Assembly (NCBI GenBank): GCA_002168225.1
Contig: NHBH01000009.1
Location: 133,609-197,608 of the forward strand
Length of the DNA: 64,000 nucleotides
Origin: Micavibrio sp. TMED2
GTDB taxonomy: Bacteria > Pseudomonadota > Alphaproteobacteria > TMED2
Direction of reading: 5' to 3'
Under the pieces are notes generated by a model that did no database searches, was not told the DNA's origin, and saw only the letters and a program-made list of their open reading frames with translations. Positions 34,042 through 42,495 of the stretch are shown in pieces. A program made the position numbers and the translations under genes. Position 1 is the first letter of the stretch. The number at the start of each line of letters is the position of its first letter.

Positions 34042-34554
34042 ATGGCAAAGATGCGGTTCCGCATCATTGATACTATTCTGGCGTTGGTGCTGCTTGCCAG
34101 TCTGGTGGTTTTTGCCAAACCATATCTGATGCGGATAATCTCGGAACCCGACTACGGTGATGCTGTCGAGTTCGCGTTGCCAGAGGGGGCGACGCTGAAA
34201 AGCGAACTCGATCCGGAGAAAATGGGTGAGAGCTGTACGCGTGCACAACAAACTTGTCGGGGCGAGCAACAGGTTTGCACGCGCCATGTTGCCGTTCTCA
34301 AGCGGGCGATGCCCGACGGTAAACTGGTGGGCTATGATGACCCGCAGAAATGCGCGTACCAATGTAGCCGATCTGTCCGTTCAATCATTGACCAGATAAA
34401 GCGTGACAATGACCGGTTTGGTCGGACAAGCAAGTCCGAACTGTACAACAGCTTTCATTATGCCTGTCTGCACGAGGGCCAACGCCTTGGTCATATTGTC
34501 CGGCGCAGTATTTCAAAGCCGAAACCGAGTTTCTGGAAACTGTTTACGGATTGA
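34042..34554 (+). CDS. Unrecognised single-pass protein with six cysteines
   Basis: A 170-residue protein of no family I recognise. Residues 9-30 form one membrane helix after a short basic N-terminus, so the rest is probably periplasmic. Six cysteines follow at 65, 72, 79, 104, 108 and 142. The first three are spaced exactly seven apart, which would line them up on one helix face or form disulfides. AAGGG sits eight bases before the ATG. It follows the aminotransferase gene closely and may share its transcript. Base composition is less G/C-rich than in the neighbours. Confidence 0.65.
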   Translation: MAKMRFRIIDTILALVLLASLVVFAKPYLMRIISEPDYGDAVEFALPEGATLKSELDPEKMGESCTRAQQTCRGEQQVCTRHVAVLKRAMPDGKLVGYDDPQKCAYQCSRSVRSIIDQIKRDNDRFGRTSKSELYNSFHYACLHEGQRLGHIVRRSISKPKPSFWKLFTD

Positions 34555-34570
34555 TGAGTAACCAGACGTG

Positions 34571-35074
34571 TCAGATCGGCTTCAGTGAGGGCAGTTGATC
34601 GTCCAAGGCTGGTTCGCGCTTGTTCATGCCGCCGCGTTGTTCACGATCGAGTTGTGAGAAGGCGGGGAATTCGGTGTGGCGGAGCTTGTCCGCCTTGGCC
34701 TGTGCCTTGTCCGCACGCTCGTCATCACCATTGGCGCGGAACCGGTTGGCCCGGCGGTCATAGAATTTGATACGTGAGGTGATGAAGGATTCGCCGAGCA
34801 TTTCATCGACGCCGAGGGCACCAGTCAGGCGTTTGGAAACCGCATTGACCAGCGGAATGCTGCCGAGCATCGGAATGGTGACAGCCCAGCTAGCGGCGGC
34901 CTGATCGAACCCGTGCGGGTCTTTCAGGGACAGGGCGGCACCCAGCGACAGGATCGGGGTGGCCGCCAGTGTGGCGCGCCCGTAGTTACGGGCAACAAAG
35001 GCAGCGAGAGTTTTGACCGGTCCCAGATGCAGGCGATTGTCGCGCTCGGGGCCGCAGGCCATGACATATTGCAT
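34571..35074 (-). CDS. Unrecognised 167-residue protein
   Basis: No family recognised. The first half has two hydrophobic stretches (about residues 37-50 and 61-78), possibly membrane-associated. The second half is charged, with a helix rich in Arg, Asp, Lys and Ala (DERADKAQAKADKLR). It ends in a hydrophilic tail. Codon use resembles host genes, which supports it being real. It is divergent from the ClpA-like ATPase across a 177-base gap holding a Fur-box-like site, so shared control is possible. Confidence 0.6.
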   Translation of the reverse strand: MQYVMACGPERDNRLHLGPVKTLAAFVARNYGRATLAATPILSLGAALSLKDPHGFDQAAASWAVTIPMLGSIPLVNAVSKRLTGALGVDEMLGESFITSRIKFYDRRANRFRANGDDERADKAQAKADKLRHTEFPAFSQLDREQRGGMNKREPALDDQLPSLKPI

Positions 35075-35171
35075 AGTAGGTATCTTGTTTCCTCATTTTG
35101 TGCTTTCGCCAAAGCTTACGCCTCGCCGGTGAAAGTGCCCCGGACAATATGAAAATTTCCCTATTCATTTG

Positions 35172-35190
35172 TTATTGAGAATCATTTGCA
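35172..35190. promoter_or_regulatory. Fur-box-like sequence
   Basis: TTATTGAGAATCATTTGCA at 35172-35190. The 19-base stretch starting one base earlier matches the classical Fur consensus at 14 of 19 positions by hand alignment. It lies about 60 bases upstream of the ClpA-like gene and about 100 upstream of the divergent small gene. Iron control is inferred. Confidence 0.45.
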
Positions 35191-35251
35191 TCTTTCTTGG
35201 GGCAGGCATAAGCAGGAAATCGCTGAATACTGAACCGGTGGGGACCTGCCC

Positions 35252-38200
35252 ATGACCGATCAAATGATTGACCGGACAGACTTTTTCAAACAGTTGGCGA
35301 TATTCGTTGCAGAAGACATGCAGGAACGTCAACGCGACAGCCATGACATGACCGACCTGATGCTGGCGCTGGCCCGTTTCGAGGATGGTCGTGCGCTTGC
35401 GCCGCGAAAAAAGCTGAATGCGGATGGCATCATCAAGGATCTGAAGGACGTACGGCGGCTCGGACGGCCGGTTGGTTTTCAGGCCGTTGATCCGGTCAAG
35501 ACGGTTGGAGCCGCACTCGACCGGGCCGTGCCGAAGGTCGTACATGAGCTTGAGGATTATATCGAGCAGCGGCTGACCGAGGCACGGGACTATGCCTACT
35601 ACTCGACAGAAATAACCGAGAATGCCGAAGCGGACTTCCTGCAGGATATCGCCAACCGCTACGAGCGCAAGCGACCGGCTGCTCCTGATGACATGGCCTA
35701 TATGATCGCTGCCCGGAAGGCGGTTGAGCATCATCGACAGGCACGGATCAACGGCGGCAATACCGGGCATCGGGTTTCCGCCTCATCAGAGACAATCCTC
35801 GCGGTCAAACGCGCCAGCAAGGAAGCTGCGCAAACCCCCCTTTCCATTCTGATGACACTCGAGAGCGGGCCCCATCTGGTCAGCCTGCCGGGTGTTCAAC
35901 GCTTCTGCCAGAGTCTCGATGGCGGATTACTCAACCTGCTGATTACCAGACACGATACAGGACTTGCCGGCACCATCACGGCAACGGAGAGCAAGATGCC
36001 CGTAACCGCATTACAGAAGTTCATCGCCAAGGCCGAAACCGAAGCCCGGGCCAGTGGTGACCAGATCGTCCAACCCAAACACCTGTTTCTGGTATTGCTG
36101 ACGGAAGAGCCGATCCGGCAGGAGATCATGAAGCTCAACCAGAGTGTCCGGCGGATCACCATCAGCGATATCCAGCAGGCATTCAGTTCAAATCCGAATG
36201 AGGGGCGGCAGGCAACATCGCCAGCGGCTTTCGAGCGTACGGTTGATGCCTTGCGCCCGGTGTTGGAGCAGGATGGTCCGAAGGCCACGTCACAGGCCAT
36301 GCAGACCCTGCTGCGTAAAAATCCGGAGTTGAAGGATGGTTTGCGGGAACTGGGCTTTACCGACTGGCGCTTCAAGCGCTGGCAGCAGATTGCCGACGGC
36401 AACACCAATACCGCTGATCTGGAGCCGATCCAGATTGCGGAAGACGACTTCAAACAGGCGATCAAACAGTTCACGCGCGATATCACTGCCATGGCCCGGG
36501 CTGGCAAGCTCGACCCGATCATCGGTCGGGAAGGCGAATTGCAGCAGATGAAGACCATCATGACCAATCGGAAAAAGAAAAATCCGATTGTGCTGGGTGA
36601 ACCGGGTGTCGGTAAAACCGCCTTGCTGCATGGATATGCGCAGGATGTCGTAGCCGGGAATGTACCGGGCAATCAGGTGGATGCACAGGTTCTGGAGCTT
36701 GATCCGGCAGCCCTTGTCGCAGGCACCAAATATCGCGGAGATTTCGAGCAGCGGCTGAAAAACATCCTGCAAGGGGTTGCCGAACGCAATGCCCGCGGTG
36801 ATCGTCCGCCGATCATCCTCGGTATTGATGAGGCGCATACGCTGGTGGGGCTCGGCTCCACCCGCGATGGTGCACAGGATGCCAGCCAGTTTCTGAAAAC
36901 CTATCTGCAGGAAGGCAACCTCTGGACGGTGATGTTCACCACCGAGGACGAGTATGCCAAGCATATCGAGCCGGACGGTGCATTGGTGCGTCGTACCCAG
37001 ACACTCAAGGTCAATGAGCCAAGTCTGGATGATACGATTGTCATTCTCGATGGTCTGAAATCAAAGTTCGAGCAGCATTACGAGGCCGAGATTCCGGATG
37101 AAATCATCAGGGACGTGGTGCGGCTGACCGACCGCTATGTCAAACAACGGCACTTCCCGGACAAGGCGATTGATGCGCTTGAGGGGGCGGGTTCCGCTGC
37201 TGTTCGTGATGGCAAGATGGTGGTTGATCATCAGGCTGTGGTTGAGACGGTTGCGCGCATGGCGCGATTGCCTGAAAGTTTCCTCGGTCAGGAGGATGAC
37301 GAGCGCTATGCCGAACTTGATTCTACCCTGAAACAGGATGTGTTCGGGCAGGATCAGGCGGTTAATCAGGTGGCCATGGCCATGGCTGTGGCCAAGGCGG
37401 GCTTGCGTGAGCCGAACAAACCGATCGGTTCCTATCTGTTCGTCGGCCCGACCGGTGTTGGCAAAACCGAACTGACCCGGGCACTGGCGAAACATACCGC
37501 TGGTGATGCGGATCGCATGGTTCGGCTCGATATGTCGGAGTTCATGGAAAAGCACAGCGTCAACCGGCTGATCGGTGCACCGCCGGGCTATGTCGGTTTC
37601 GATCAGGAAGGCACCCTGACCGGCCCGGTACGCCGGACGCCAAATACGATTGTCCTGCTGGACGAGATCGAGAAGGCGCATCCGGATGTGTTGAACATCC
37701 TGTTGCAGGTCATGGATAACGGCCAGTTGACCGATGGTCATGGGCGGGTGGTTGATTTCCGCAATACCCTGCTGGTCATGACCTCGAACCTCGGTGCCGC
37801 CGAAGCCAATATGGCAGAGAAGAAAGAGAAGATCGGCTTTGGTCCCAAGGAGAAGGTTGACCGTACCGCGATCATGGAGCGCGCGGTTGAAGGGCACTTT
37901 ACACCGGAATTCCGCAATCGCCTCGATGCCGTCGTGCCATTCTACAGCCTGTCGAAACAGGTCATGCGGCCTATTCTCGACCACAACATTGCCCGGCTTG
38001 AGGGGCAGTTGCGTGATAACTGGCGGGTTGGCATGGAGCTGGGTGAGGAGGCGCGCGAGAAGCTCATGGATGCGGGCTTCAATGAGGAGATGGGCGCGCG
38101 TCCGCTCAAGCGCGCCTTGCGTCAGATGGTTGAAGAGCCGCTGGCACTCTGGATGCTGCGGAACAAGGAGTTGCGTAACCGTCCCGGCGCGACATTGATG

Positions 38201-38392
38201 ATCGAGGATATCGGTACGGAATTTCGGGTCAGCATGAAAGCACCCGAGATGCAGCAACGGCAGCTTGCAGGTGCCGAGAATACCGCTTTCCCCCGACAGA
38301 CGCTGGACAGATTACGTCTGCGTCGCTCTGCCAATGGCGCCATGCCCAATGGTCAGGAGCCGGAGCAACGACGTCCGGGCATGGCTCCCTGA
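35252..38392 (+). CDS. ClpA-like two-AAA unfoldase with enlarged N-terminal region
   Basis: A 1046-residue Clp/Hsp100 ATPase. AAA-1 has Walker A GEPGVGKT (449-456) and IDEAH (525-529). AAA-2 has GPTGVGKT (732-739), VLLDEIEKAH (801-810), the GAPPGYVGFD pore region and the C-terminal NRLDAVVPF/EEMGARPLKRA. There is no ClpB middle coiled coil. KIGFGP (860-865) lies where ClpA has its ClpP-binding loop, so pairing with ClpP is likely. The N-terminal 430 residues are about three times longer than in ClpA. Residues 250-310 resemble one Clp N-domain repeat; residues 1-240 are unfamiliar. Possibly a specialised unfoldase under iron control. Confidence 0.9.
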   Translation: MTDQMIDRTDFFKQLAIFVAEDMQERQRDSHDMTDLMLALARFEDGRALAPRKKLNADGIIKDLKDVRRLGRPVGFQAVDPVKTVGAALDRAVPKVVHELEDYIEQRLTEARDYAYYSTEITENAEADFLQDIANRYERKRPAAPDDMAYMIAARKAVEHHRQARINGGNTGHRVSASSETILAVKRASKEAAQTPLSILMTLESGPHLVSLPGVQRFCQSLDGGLLNLLITRHDTGLAGTITATESKMPVTALQKFIAKAETEARASGDQIVQPKHLFLVLLTEEPIRQEIMKLNQSVRRITISDIQQAFSSNPNEGRQATSPAAFERTVDALRPVLEQDGPKATSQAMQTLLRKNPELKDGLRELGFTDWRFKRWQQIADGNTNTADLEPIQIAEDDFKQAIKQFTRDITAMARAGKLDPIIGREGELQQMKTIMTNRKKKNPIVLGEPGVGKTALLHGYAQDVVAGNVPGNQVDAQVLELDPAALVAGTKYRGDFEQRLKNILQGVAERNARGDRPPIILGIDEAHTLVGLGSTRDGAQDASQFLKTYLQEGNLWTVMFTTEDEYAKHIEPDGALVRRTQTLKVNEPSLDDTIVILDGLKSKFEQHYEAEIPDEIIRDVVRLTDRYVKQRHFPDKAIDALEGAGSAAVRDGKMVVDHQAVVETVARMARLPESFLGQEDDERYAELDSTLKQDVFGQDQAVNQVAMAMAVAKAGLREPNKPIGSYLFVGPTGVGKTELTRALAKHTAGDADRMVRLDMSEFMEKHSVNRLIGAPPGYVGFDQEGTLTGPVRRTPNTIVLLDEIEKAHPDVLNILLQVMDNGQLTDGHGRVVDFRNTLLVMTSNLGAAEANMAEKKEKIGFGPKEKVDRTAIMERAVEGHFTPEFRNRLDAVVPFYSLSKQVMRPILDHNIARLEGQLRDNWRVGMELGEEAREKLMDAGFNEEMGARPLKRALRQMVEEPLALWMLRNKELRNRPGATLMIEDIGTEFRVSMKAPEMQQRQLAGAENTAFPRQTLDRLRLRRSANGAMPNGQEPEQRRPGMAP

Positions 38393-38407
38393 TCAGGTAG
38401 CCTAACC

Positions 38408-38454
38408 CATACAAAAAAGCCCGCAACCGGTGTGGATGCGGGCTTTTTTGTATG
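38408..38454. terminator. Bidirectional rho-independent terminator
   Basis: CATACAAAAAAGCCCGC (38408-38424) is perfectly complementary to GCGGGCTTTTTTGTATG (38438-38454). The A-run and T-run flank a GC stem, so it works in both directions: for the ClpA-like gene on the plus strand and possibly for sdhB on the minus strand. Confidence 0.92.
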
Positions 38455-38649
38455 GTGCGCCTGCTGCATTGAACTGGTCGCAGAAAGGCTGAAAGGTGGT
38501 GAGTAGACTACACCAGCCGTGCCTGGCGCGTCGCCAAGCGACAAGTCAGATGGTGCATGGACCGTTCTTGCCGCTCTTCCCAAACGAAATATAGTCACTT
38601 GAGCTGTGTTATCGCAAACTTTATGGCGACAATCGTTCCGAAACCGCGA

Positions 38650-39426
38650 TTACTTGCGCGCGACCATCATGTGTTTGATCTCACCGATCGCTTCGGCCGG
38701 GTTGAGGCCTTTCGGGCAGGTGCTGGTGCAGTTCATGATGGTGTGGCAGCGATAGAGCTTGAACGGGTCTTCGAGCATGTCGAGGCGCTCGCCGGTTGCC
38801 TCATCACGGCTGTCGGCCAGCCAGCGATAGGATTGCAGCAGGATCGCCGGACCGAGATAACGGTCACCATTCCACCAGTAGCTTGGGCAGGAGGTGGAGC
38901 AGCAGAAGCACAGGATACACTCATACAGGCCATCGAGCTTGTCCCGGTCTTCCGGTGACTGCAGGCGCTCGCGGGTCGGTGCCTGTGTGGTCGTCTTCAT
39001 CCATGGCTCGATGGATGCATATTGCGCATAGACATGGGTGAGGTCGGGGATCAGGTCCTTGACCACCGGCATATGCGGCAGCGGATAGATTTTCAGGTCG
39101 CCCTCGACATCCGAGATCGCCTTGGTACAGGCGAGGGTGTTGCGACCGTCGATATTCATGGCGCAGGAACCGCAGATACCCTCACGGCAGGAGCGGCGGA
39201 AGGCCAGGGTCTGATCGTAATCATCCTTGATGTGGATCAGCGCATCGAGAACCATGGGGCCGCAATCATCAAGGTCGATGGTGTATTCATCAACCTGCGG
39301 ATTTTTTCCGGTATCAGGATCGTAGCGATAGACCTTTACCGTCTTCGGGCGTGCCGGGCTGCTCGGCCCTGCATGCTTTTTACCATCGGTAATTTTGGAA
39401 TTCGCCGGAAGCGTGAACTGTACCAT
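38650..39426 (-). CDS. sdhB: Succinate dehydrogenase iron-sulfur subunit
   Basis: A 258-residue SdhB. The 2Fe-2S site is [13 protein letters not shown] plus a later Cys. The 4Fe-4S and 3Fe-4S sites are [16 protein letters not shown] and [17 protein letters not shown]. It carries electrons from SdhA flavin to the membrane quinone site. It is the last gene of sdhCDAB, 58 bases after sdhA. The N-terminal extension of about 25 residues is common in alphaproteobacteria. Confidence 0.97.
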   Translation of the reverse strand: MVQFTLPANSKITDGKKHAGPSSPARPKTVKVYRYDPDTGKNPQVDEYTIDLDDCGPMVLDALIHIKDDYDQTLAFRRSCREGICGSCAMNIDGRNTLACTKAISDVEGDLKIYPLPHMPVVKDLIPDLTHVYAQYASIEPWMKTTTQAPTRERLQSPEDRDKLDGLYECILCFCCSTSCPSYWWNGDRYLGPAILLQSYRWLADSRDEATGERLDMLEDPFKLYRCHTIMNCTSTCPKGLNPAEAIGEIKHMMVARK

Positions 39427-39484
39427 GATCGAAACGCCTGAGTTTGCGTGGTTTCAAAAAGAGTAATCGGCAAAAGCCCGGGAC

Positions 39485-41305
39485 TTAATAGACCCGAGCC
39501 TTTGGTGGGAATGCCTGAACCTCATTGGTCATCGGGGTGAGGGTCACCGGACGTTTGCCGAGTTCGACCTTGCCGTCTTTCAGGTAGGAGATCGAGTGGT
39601 GCATCCAGTTCTCGTCATCACGATCCGGGAAGTCCTCACGGGCATGGGCGCCGCGGCTTTCTTTCCGGTTGGCTGCTGAATTCATGGTGACAACCGCCTG
39701 ATGCAGCAGGTTGTCGAGTTCCAGCGCCTCGATCAGATCGGTGTTGAAGACCATGGAGCGGTCGGAAACCTTGATGTCCTCGCGCTTCTTCCAGGTCTCG
39801 GCGATCAGGCCAACGCCTTCTTCCAGAACTTCGCCGGTGCGGAACACCGCGCAGTTATTCTGCATGGTGCGCTGCATTTCGCGGCGGATTTCGGCGGTAC
39901 GGGTGCCGCCATTGGCATTGCGCATCGCATCGAGGCGTGACAGCGCCATGTCGTCGGCATCCTTGGACAGCGGCTTGTGCGCCTGACCCGGCTTGACCGT
40001 TTCGGCTGCCGTATGGGCTGCCGCACGACCGAAGACGACGAGATCGAGCAGTGAGTTCGAGCCGAGGCGGTTGGCACCGTGCACGGAAACGCAACCTGCC
40101 TCACCAATGGCCATGAGGCCCGGCACAACCTTGTTCGGGTCGGCGGCGGTGGGGTTCAGCACCTCGGTACGGAAGTTGGTCGGGATGCCGCCCATATTGT
40201 AGTGAACGGTCGGCAGAACCGGGATCGGCTCCTTGGTCACATCCACATCGGCGAAGATTTTTGCGGTCTCGGCAATGCCCGGCAGGCGCTTGTTGATCAC
40301 AGCCGGGTCAAGGTGTTCGATATGCAGGTGGATATGGTCGCCATGTTTGCCGACGCCGCGACCGTCACGGATTTCCATGGTCATGGAGCGCGAGACAACG
40401 TCACGGCTGGCAAGGTCCTTGGCCGATGGCGCATAACGCTCCATGAAGCGCTCGCCCTCGGAATTGGTCAGGTAGCCGCCTTCACCGCGGACACCCTCGG
40501 TAATCAGACAGCCGGCACCATAAACGCCGGTCGGGTGGAACTGGACGAACTCCATATCCTGCAGTGGCAGGCCGGCCCGCAGCACCATGCCGCCACCGTC
40601 ACCGGTACAGCTGTGCGCTGAGGTACAGGAGAAATAGGCCCGGCCATAACCGCCGGTGGCCAGAACCGTCTGATGTGCGCGGAAACGGTGCAGGGTGCCG
40701 GTATTCAGGTCCCAGGCAATCACGCCGCGGCACTCGCCCTCATCCATCAGCAGGTCGATGGCGAAATATTCGATGAAGAACTCTGCGTGCTCCTTCAGCG
40801 ATTGCTGGTAGAGCGTGTGCAGGATCGCGTGGCCGGTCCGGTCAGCCGCCGCACAGGTGCGCTGGGCGGTGCCCTTGCCGAACTCGGTGGTCATGCCGCC
40901 GAATGCGCGCTGGTAGATCTTGCCTTCCTCGGTCCGGCTGAACGGCACGCCATAGTGCTCCAGCTCGATGATCGAGGGGATGGCTTCCTTACACATGTAC
41001 TCGATCGCGTCCTGATCGCCGAGCCAGTCGGAACCCTTGACGGTGTCGTACATATGATAGCGCCAGTCATCATCGCCCATATTGCCGAGGGCAGCGGAAA
41101 TACCGCCCTGTGCCGCGACGGTGTGAGAGCGCGTCGGGAACAGCTTGGATACGCAGGCGGTCTTCAGACCGGCTTCCGCCATCCCGAGCGTTGCCCGCAG
41201 ACCGGCACCACCGGCACCGACGATCACAACATCATATTCATGATCGATGATGTCGTATGCTGCACCGTTCACCGCCGGAGCGGCTGAACCATTTCCCTGA
41301 GCCAT
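39485..41305 (-). CDS. sdhA: Succinate dehydrogenase flavoprotein subunit
   Basis: A 606-residue SdhA. The FAD motif [20 protein letters not shown] and the flavin-linking His in [16 protein letters not shown] are present. [17 protein letters not shown] and the active-site Arg region [20 protein letters not shown] complete it. It oxidises succinate to fumarate in the TCA cycle. ATG 41305 was preferred over an upstream codon at 41371 that runs into sdhD. The gap to sdhD is five bases. Confidence 0.97.
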   Translation of the reverse strand: MAQGNGSAAPAVNGAAYDIIDHEYDVVIVGAGGAGLRATLGMAEAGLKTACVSKLFPTRSHTVAAQGGISAALGNMGDDDWRYHMYDTVKGSDWLGDQDAIEYMCKEAIPSIIELEHYGVPFSRTEEGKIYQRAFGGMTTEFGKGTAQRTCAAADRTGHAILHTLYQQSLKEHAEFFIEYFAIDLLMDEGECRGVIAWDLNTGTLHRFRAHQTVLATGGYGRAYFSCTSAHSCTGDGGGMVLRAGLPLQDMEFVQFHPTGVYGAGCLITEGVRGEGGYLTNSEGERFMERYAPSAKDLASRDVVSRSMTMEIRDGRGVGKHGDHIHLHIEHLDPAVINKRLPGIAETAKIFADVDVTKEPIPVLPTVHYNMGGIPTNFRTEVLNPTAADPNKVVPGLMAIGEAGCVSVHGANRLGSNSLLDLVVFGRAAAHTAAETVKPGQAHKPLSKDADDMALSRLDAMRNANGGTRTAEIRREMQRTMQNNCAVFRTGEVLEEGVGLIAETWKKREDIKVSDRSMVFNTDLIEALELDNLLHQAVVTMNSAANRKESRGAHAREDFPDRDDENWMHHSISYLKDGKVELGKRPVTLTPMTNEVQAFPPKARVY

Positions 41306-41310
41306 GAGAC

Positions 41311-41700
41311 TTAACCTCCGAGGCCGATTTTCAGAATGCTGTAATAGCAGGCAACGGCCCCTGCAATGCACAGCAGGTTGACCGTGATGATAGATAGTTT
41401 TCTGCAGATTTCACGAGAGACATAATCCTCGATGACGACCTGCAGGCCGAGCGCCGCGTGATAGAACGCGCCGGTGACGAGCAGGATCAGCAGAATGGCA
41501 TTGATCGGGCTGTTGAGCGTACCGACCATTGCGTAATAGTCCTCACCGGCAAGGCCGATGACGAGAGCGATAAACCAGAGGACGAGCGGCACGAGGGCAA
41601 GTGCCGAGACGCGCTGCATCCACCAGTGATGGGTACCGTCCTTGGCGGCGCCAAGGCCACGGGCGCGACGGAGCGGGCTGATATAACCGGTTGGTTCCAT
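41311..41700 (-). CDS. sdhD: Succinate dehydrogenase membrane anchor SdhD
   Basis: A 129-residue three-helix membrane anchor. It has [20 protein letters not shown] near the N-terminus and [15 protein letters not shown] (heme/quinone His region), typical of alphaproteobacterial SdhD. With SdhC it holds heme b and the quinone site. It lies between sdhC (12 bases) and sdhA (5 bases). Confidence 0.93.
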   Translation of the reverse strand: MEPTGYISPLRRARGLGAAKDGTHHWWMQRVSALALVPLVLWFIALVIGLAGEDYYAMVGTLNSPINAILLILLVTGAFYHAALGLQVVIEDYVSREICRKLSIITVNLLCIAGAVACYYSILKIGLGG

Positions 41701-41712
41701 GATCCTGTCTCC

Positions 41713-42129
41713 TTACCCGTAAACCGCGTAGCCGATGATCCATGTGATGATCGTCAGCACGATAGTGGCAATGCAAACAAAGGTAGCCGATTTATTGGCC
41801 ACCGGCAGGCTGTAGCCATAACCGGCATCCCAGACCAGATGGCGGATACCGTTCAGCAGGTGATAGAAGATGCTGAGCGTCCAGCAGAACAGCATCAGAC
41901 GACCGATGAACGAGCCGAAGAACCACATGGCGTTGTCATAGGCCACTTCACCACCCGCGGCTGCGATCAGCCAGTAGGTCATCAGGATCAGACCGATGGC
42001 ATTGCCGACGCCGGTAATCCGGTGGGTGATCGAGGTTATGGCAACCAGTGGCAGACGGTACACCTGCAGGTGCGGTGACAAGGGCCGTGCGCGTTCCGGT
42101 GCGGATTTTGTCGTGCTGGACGACGCCAT
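41713..42129 (-). CDS. sdhC: Succinate dehydrogenase cytochrome b556 subunit
   Basis: A 138-residue three-helix protein. RPLSPHLQVYRLPLVAITSI, then THRITGVGNAIG, is the SdhC signature (quinone-site Ser/Arg), and FYHLLNGIRHLVWDAGY carries the heme-ligand His. It is the first gene of sdhCDAB. The promoter should lie in the 366-base region upstream, which also serves the divergent OGT gene. Confidence 0.95.
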   Translation of the reverse strand: MASSSTTKSAPERARPLSPHLQVYRLPLVAITSITHRITGVGNAIGLILMTYWLIAAAGGEVAYDNAMWFFGSFIGRLMLFCWTLSIFYHLLNGIRHLVWDAGYGYSLPVANKSATFVCIATIVLTIITWIIGYAVYG

Positions 42130-42495
42130 GAGCTGGACTCCTGAATCTCTAGAACACAGCCTGATTACGGCATTCGGATGCTGTATGGATCATGCTGTGC
42201 AGCATAAAACTTTTTGACACGCTTCCGGATTGCGGACAACGGGACGGTCTGACATGGCAGAATGCACATTGCCGCATTGCAGAAAGGTAATTTGGAGAAT
42301 GGCGATCTGGCGCGTCAGGTCAAGCATTGTTTAGAATTTCTCTAAATACATGATGAAAAAACGAAACAGCCGGCAGGCGCATCGGCTGAATGGCTCGTTT
42401 GTCGGTGGTGCAACCGGTCTTTAGTGTGACATGGTGCACTGCCAGTTTGCCCGCGAGCCGGGATATATTCTCACGACCAATCAGCCTGTTTTTCA
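42130..42495. other. Divergent promoter region between sdhC and the first OGT gene
   Basis: 366 bases of lower GC than the flanking genes. It contains the ICE-like palindrome at 42330-42346, listed separately. An isolated TTGACA at 42214 has no matching -10. No small gene with a good ribosome site was found. Confidence 0.6.
42330..42346. promoter_or_regulatory. ICE/Irr-box-like palindrome upstream of sdhCDAB
   Basis: TTTAGA (42330-42335) and TCTAAA (42341-42346) around ATTTC. Against the Irr iron control element as I remember it (TTTAGAA, three bases, TTCTAAA), 13 of 14 fixed positions agree. Irr controls many heme and Fe-S genes in alphaproteobacteria, and sdh encodes both. It lies about 200 bases from sdhC. 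Confidence 0.45.

Noticed and set aside
37061..38257. Minus-strand frame opposite the second AAA domain of the ClpA-like protein
   Set aside because: Walker motifs on the plus strand settle it; the opposite frame is a shadow.
42214..42219. TTGACA as a -35 box near sdhC
   Set aside because: No acceptable -10 hexamer occurs at 16-18 bases downstream on the plus strand.
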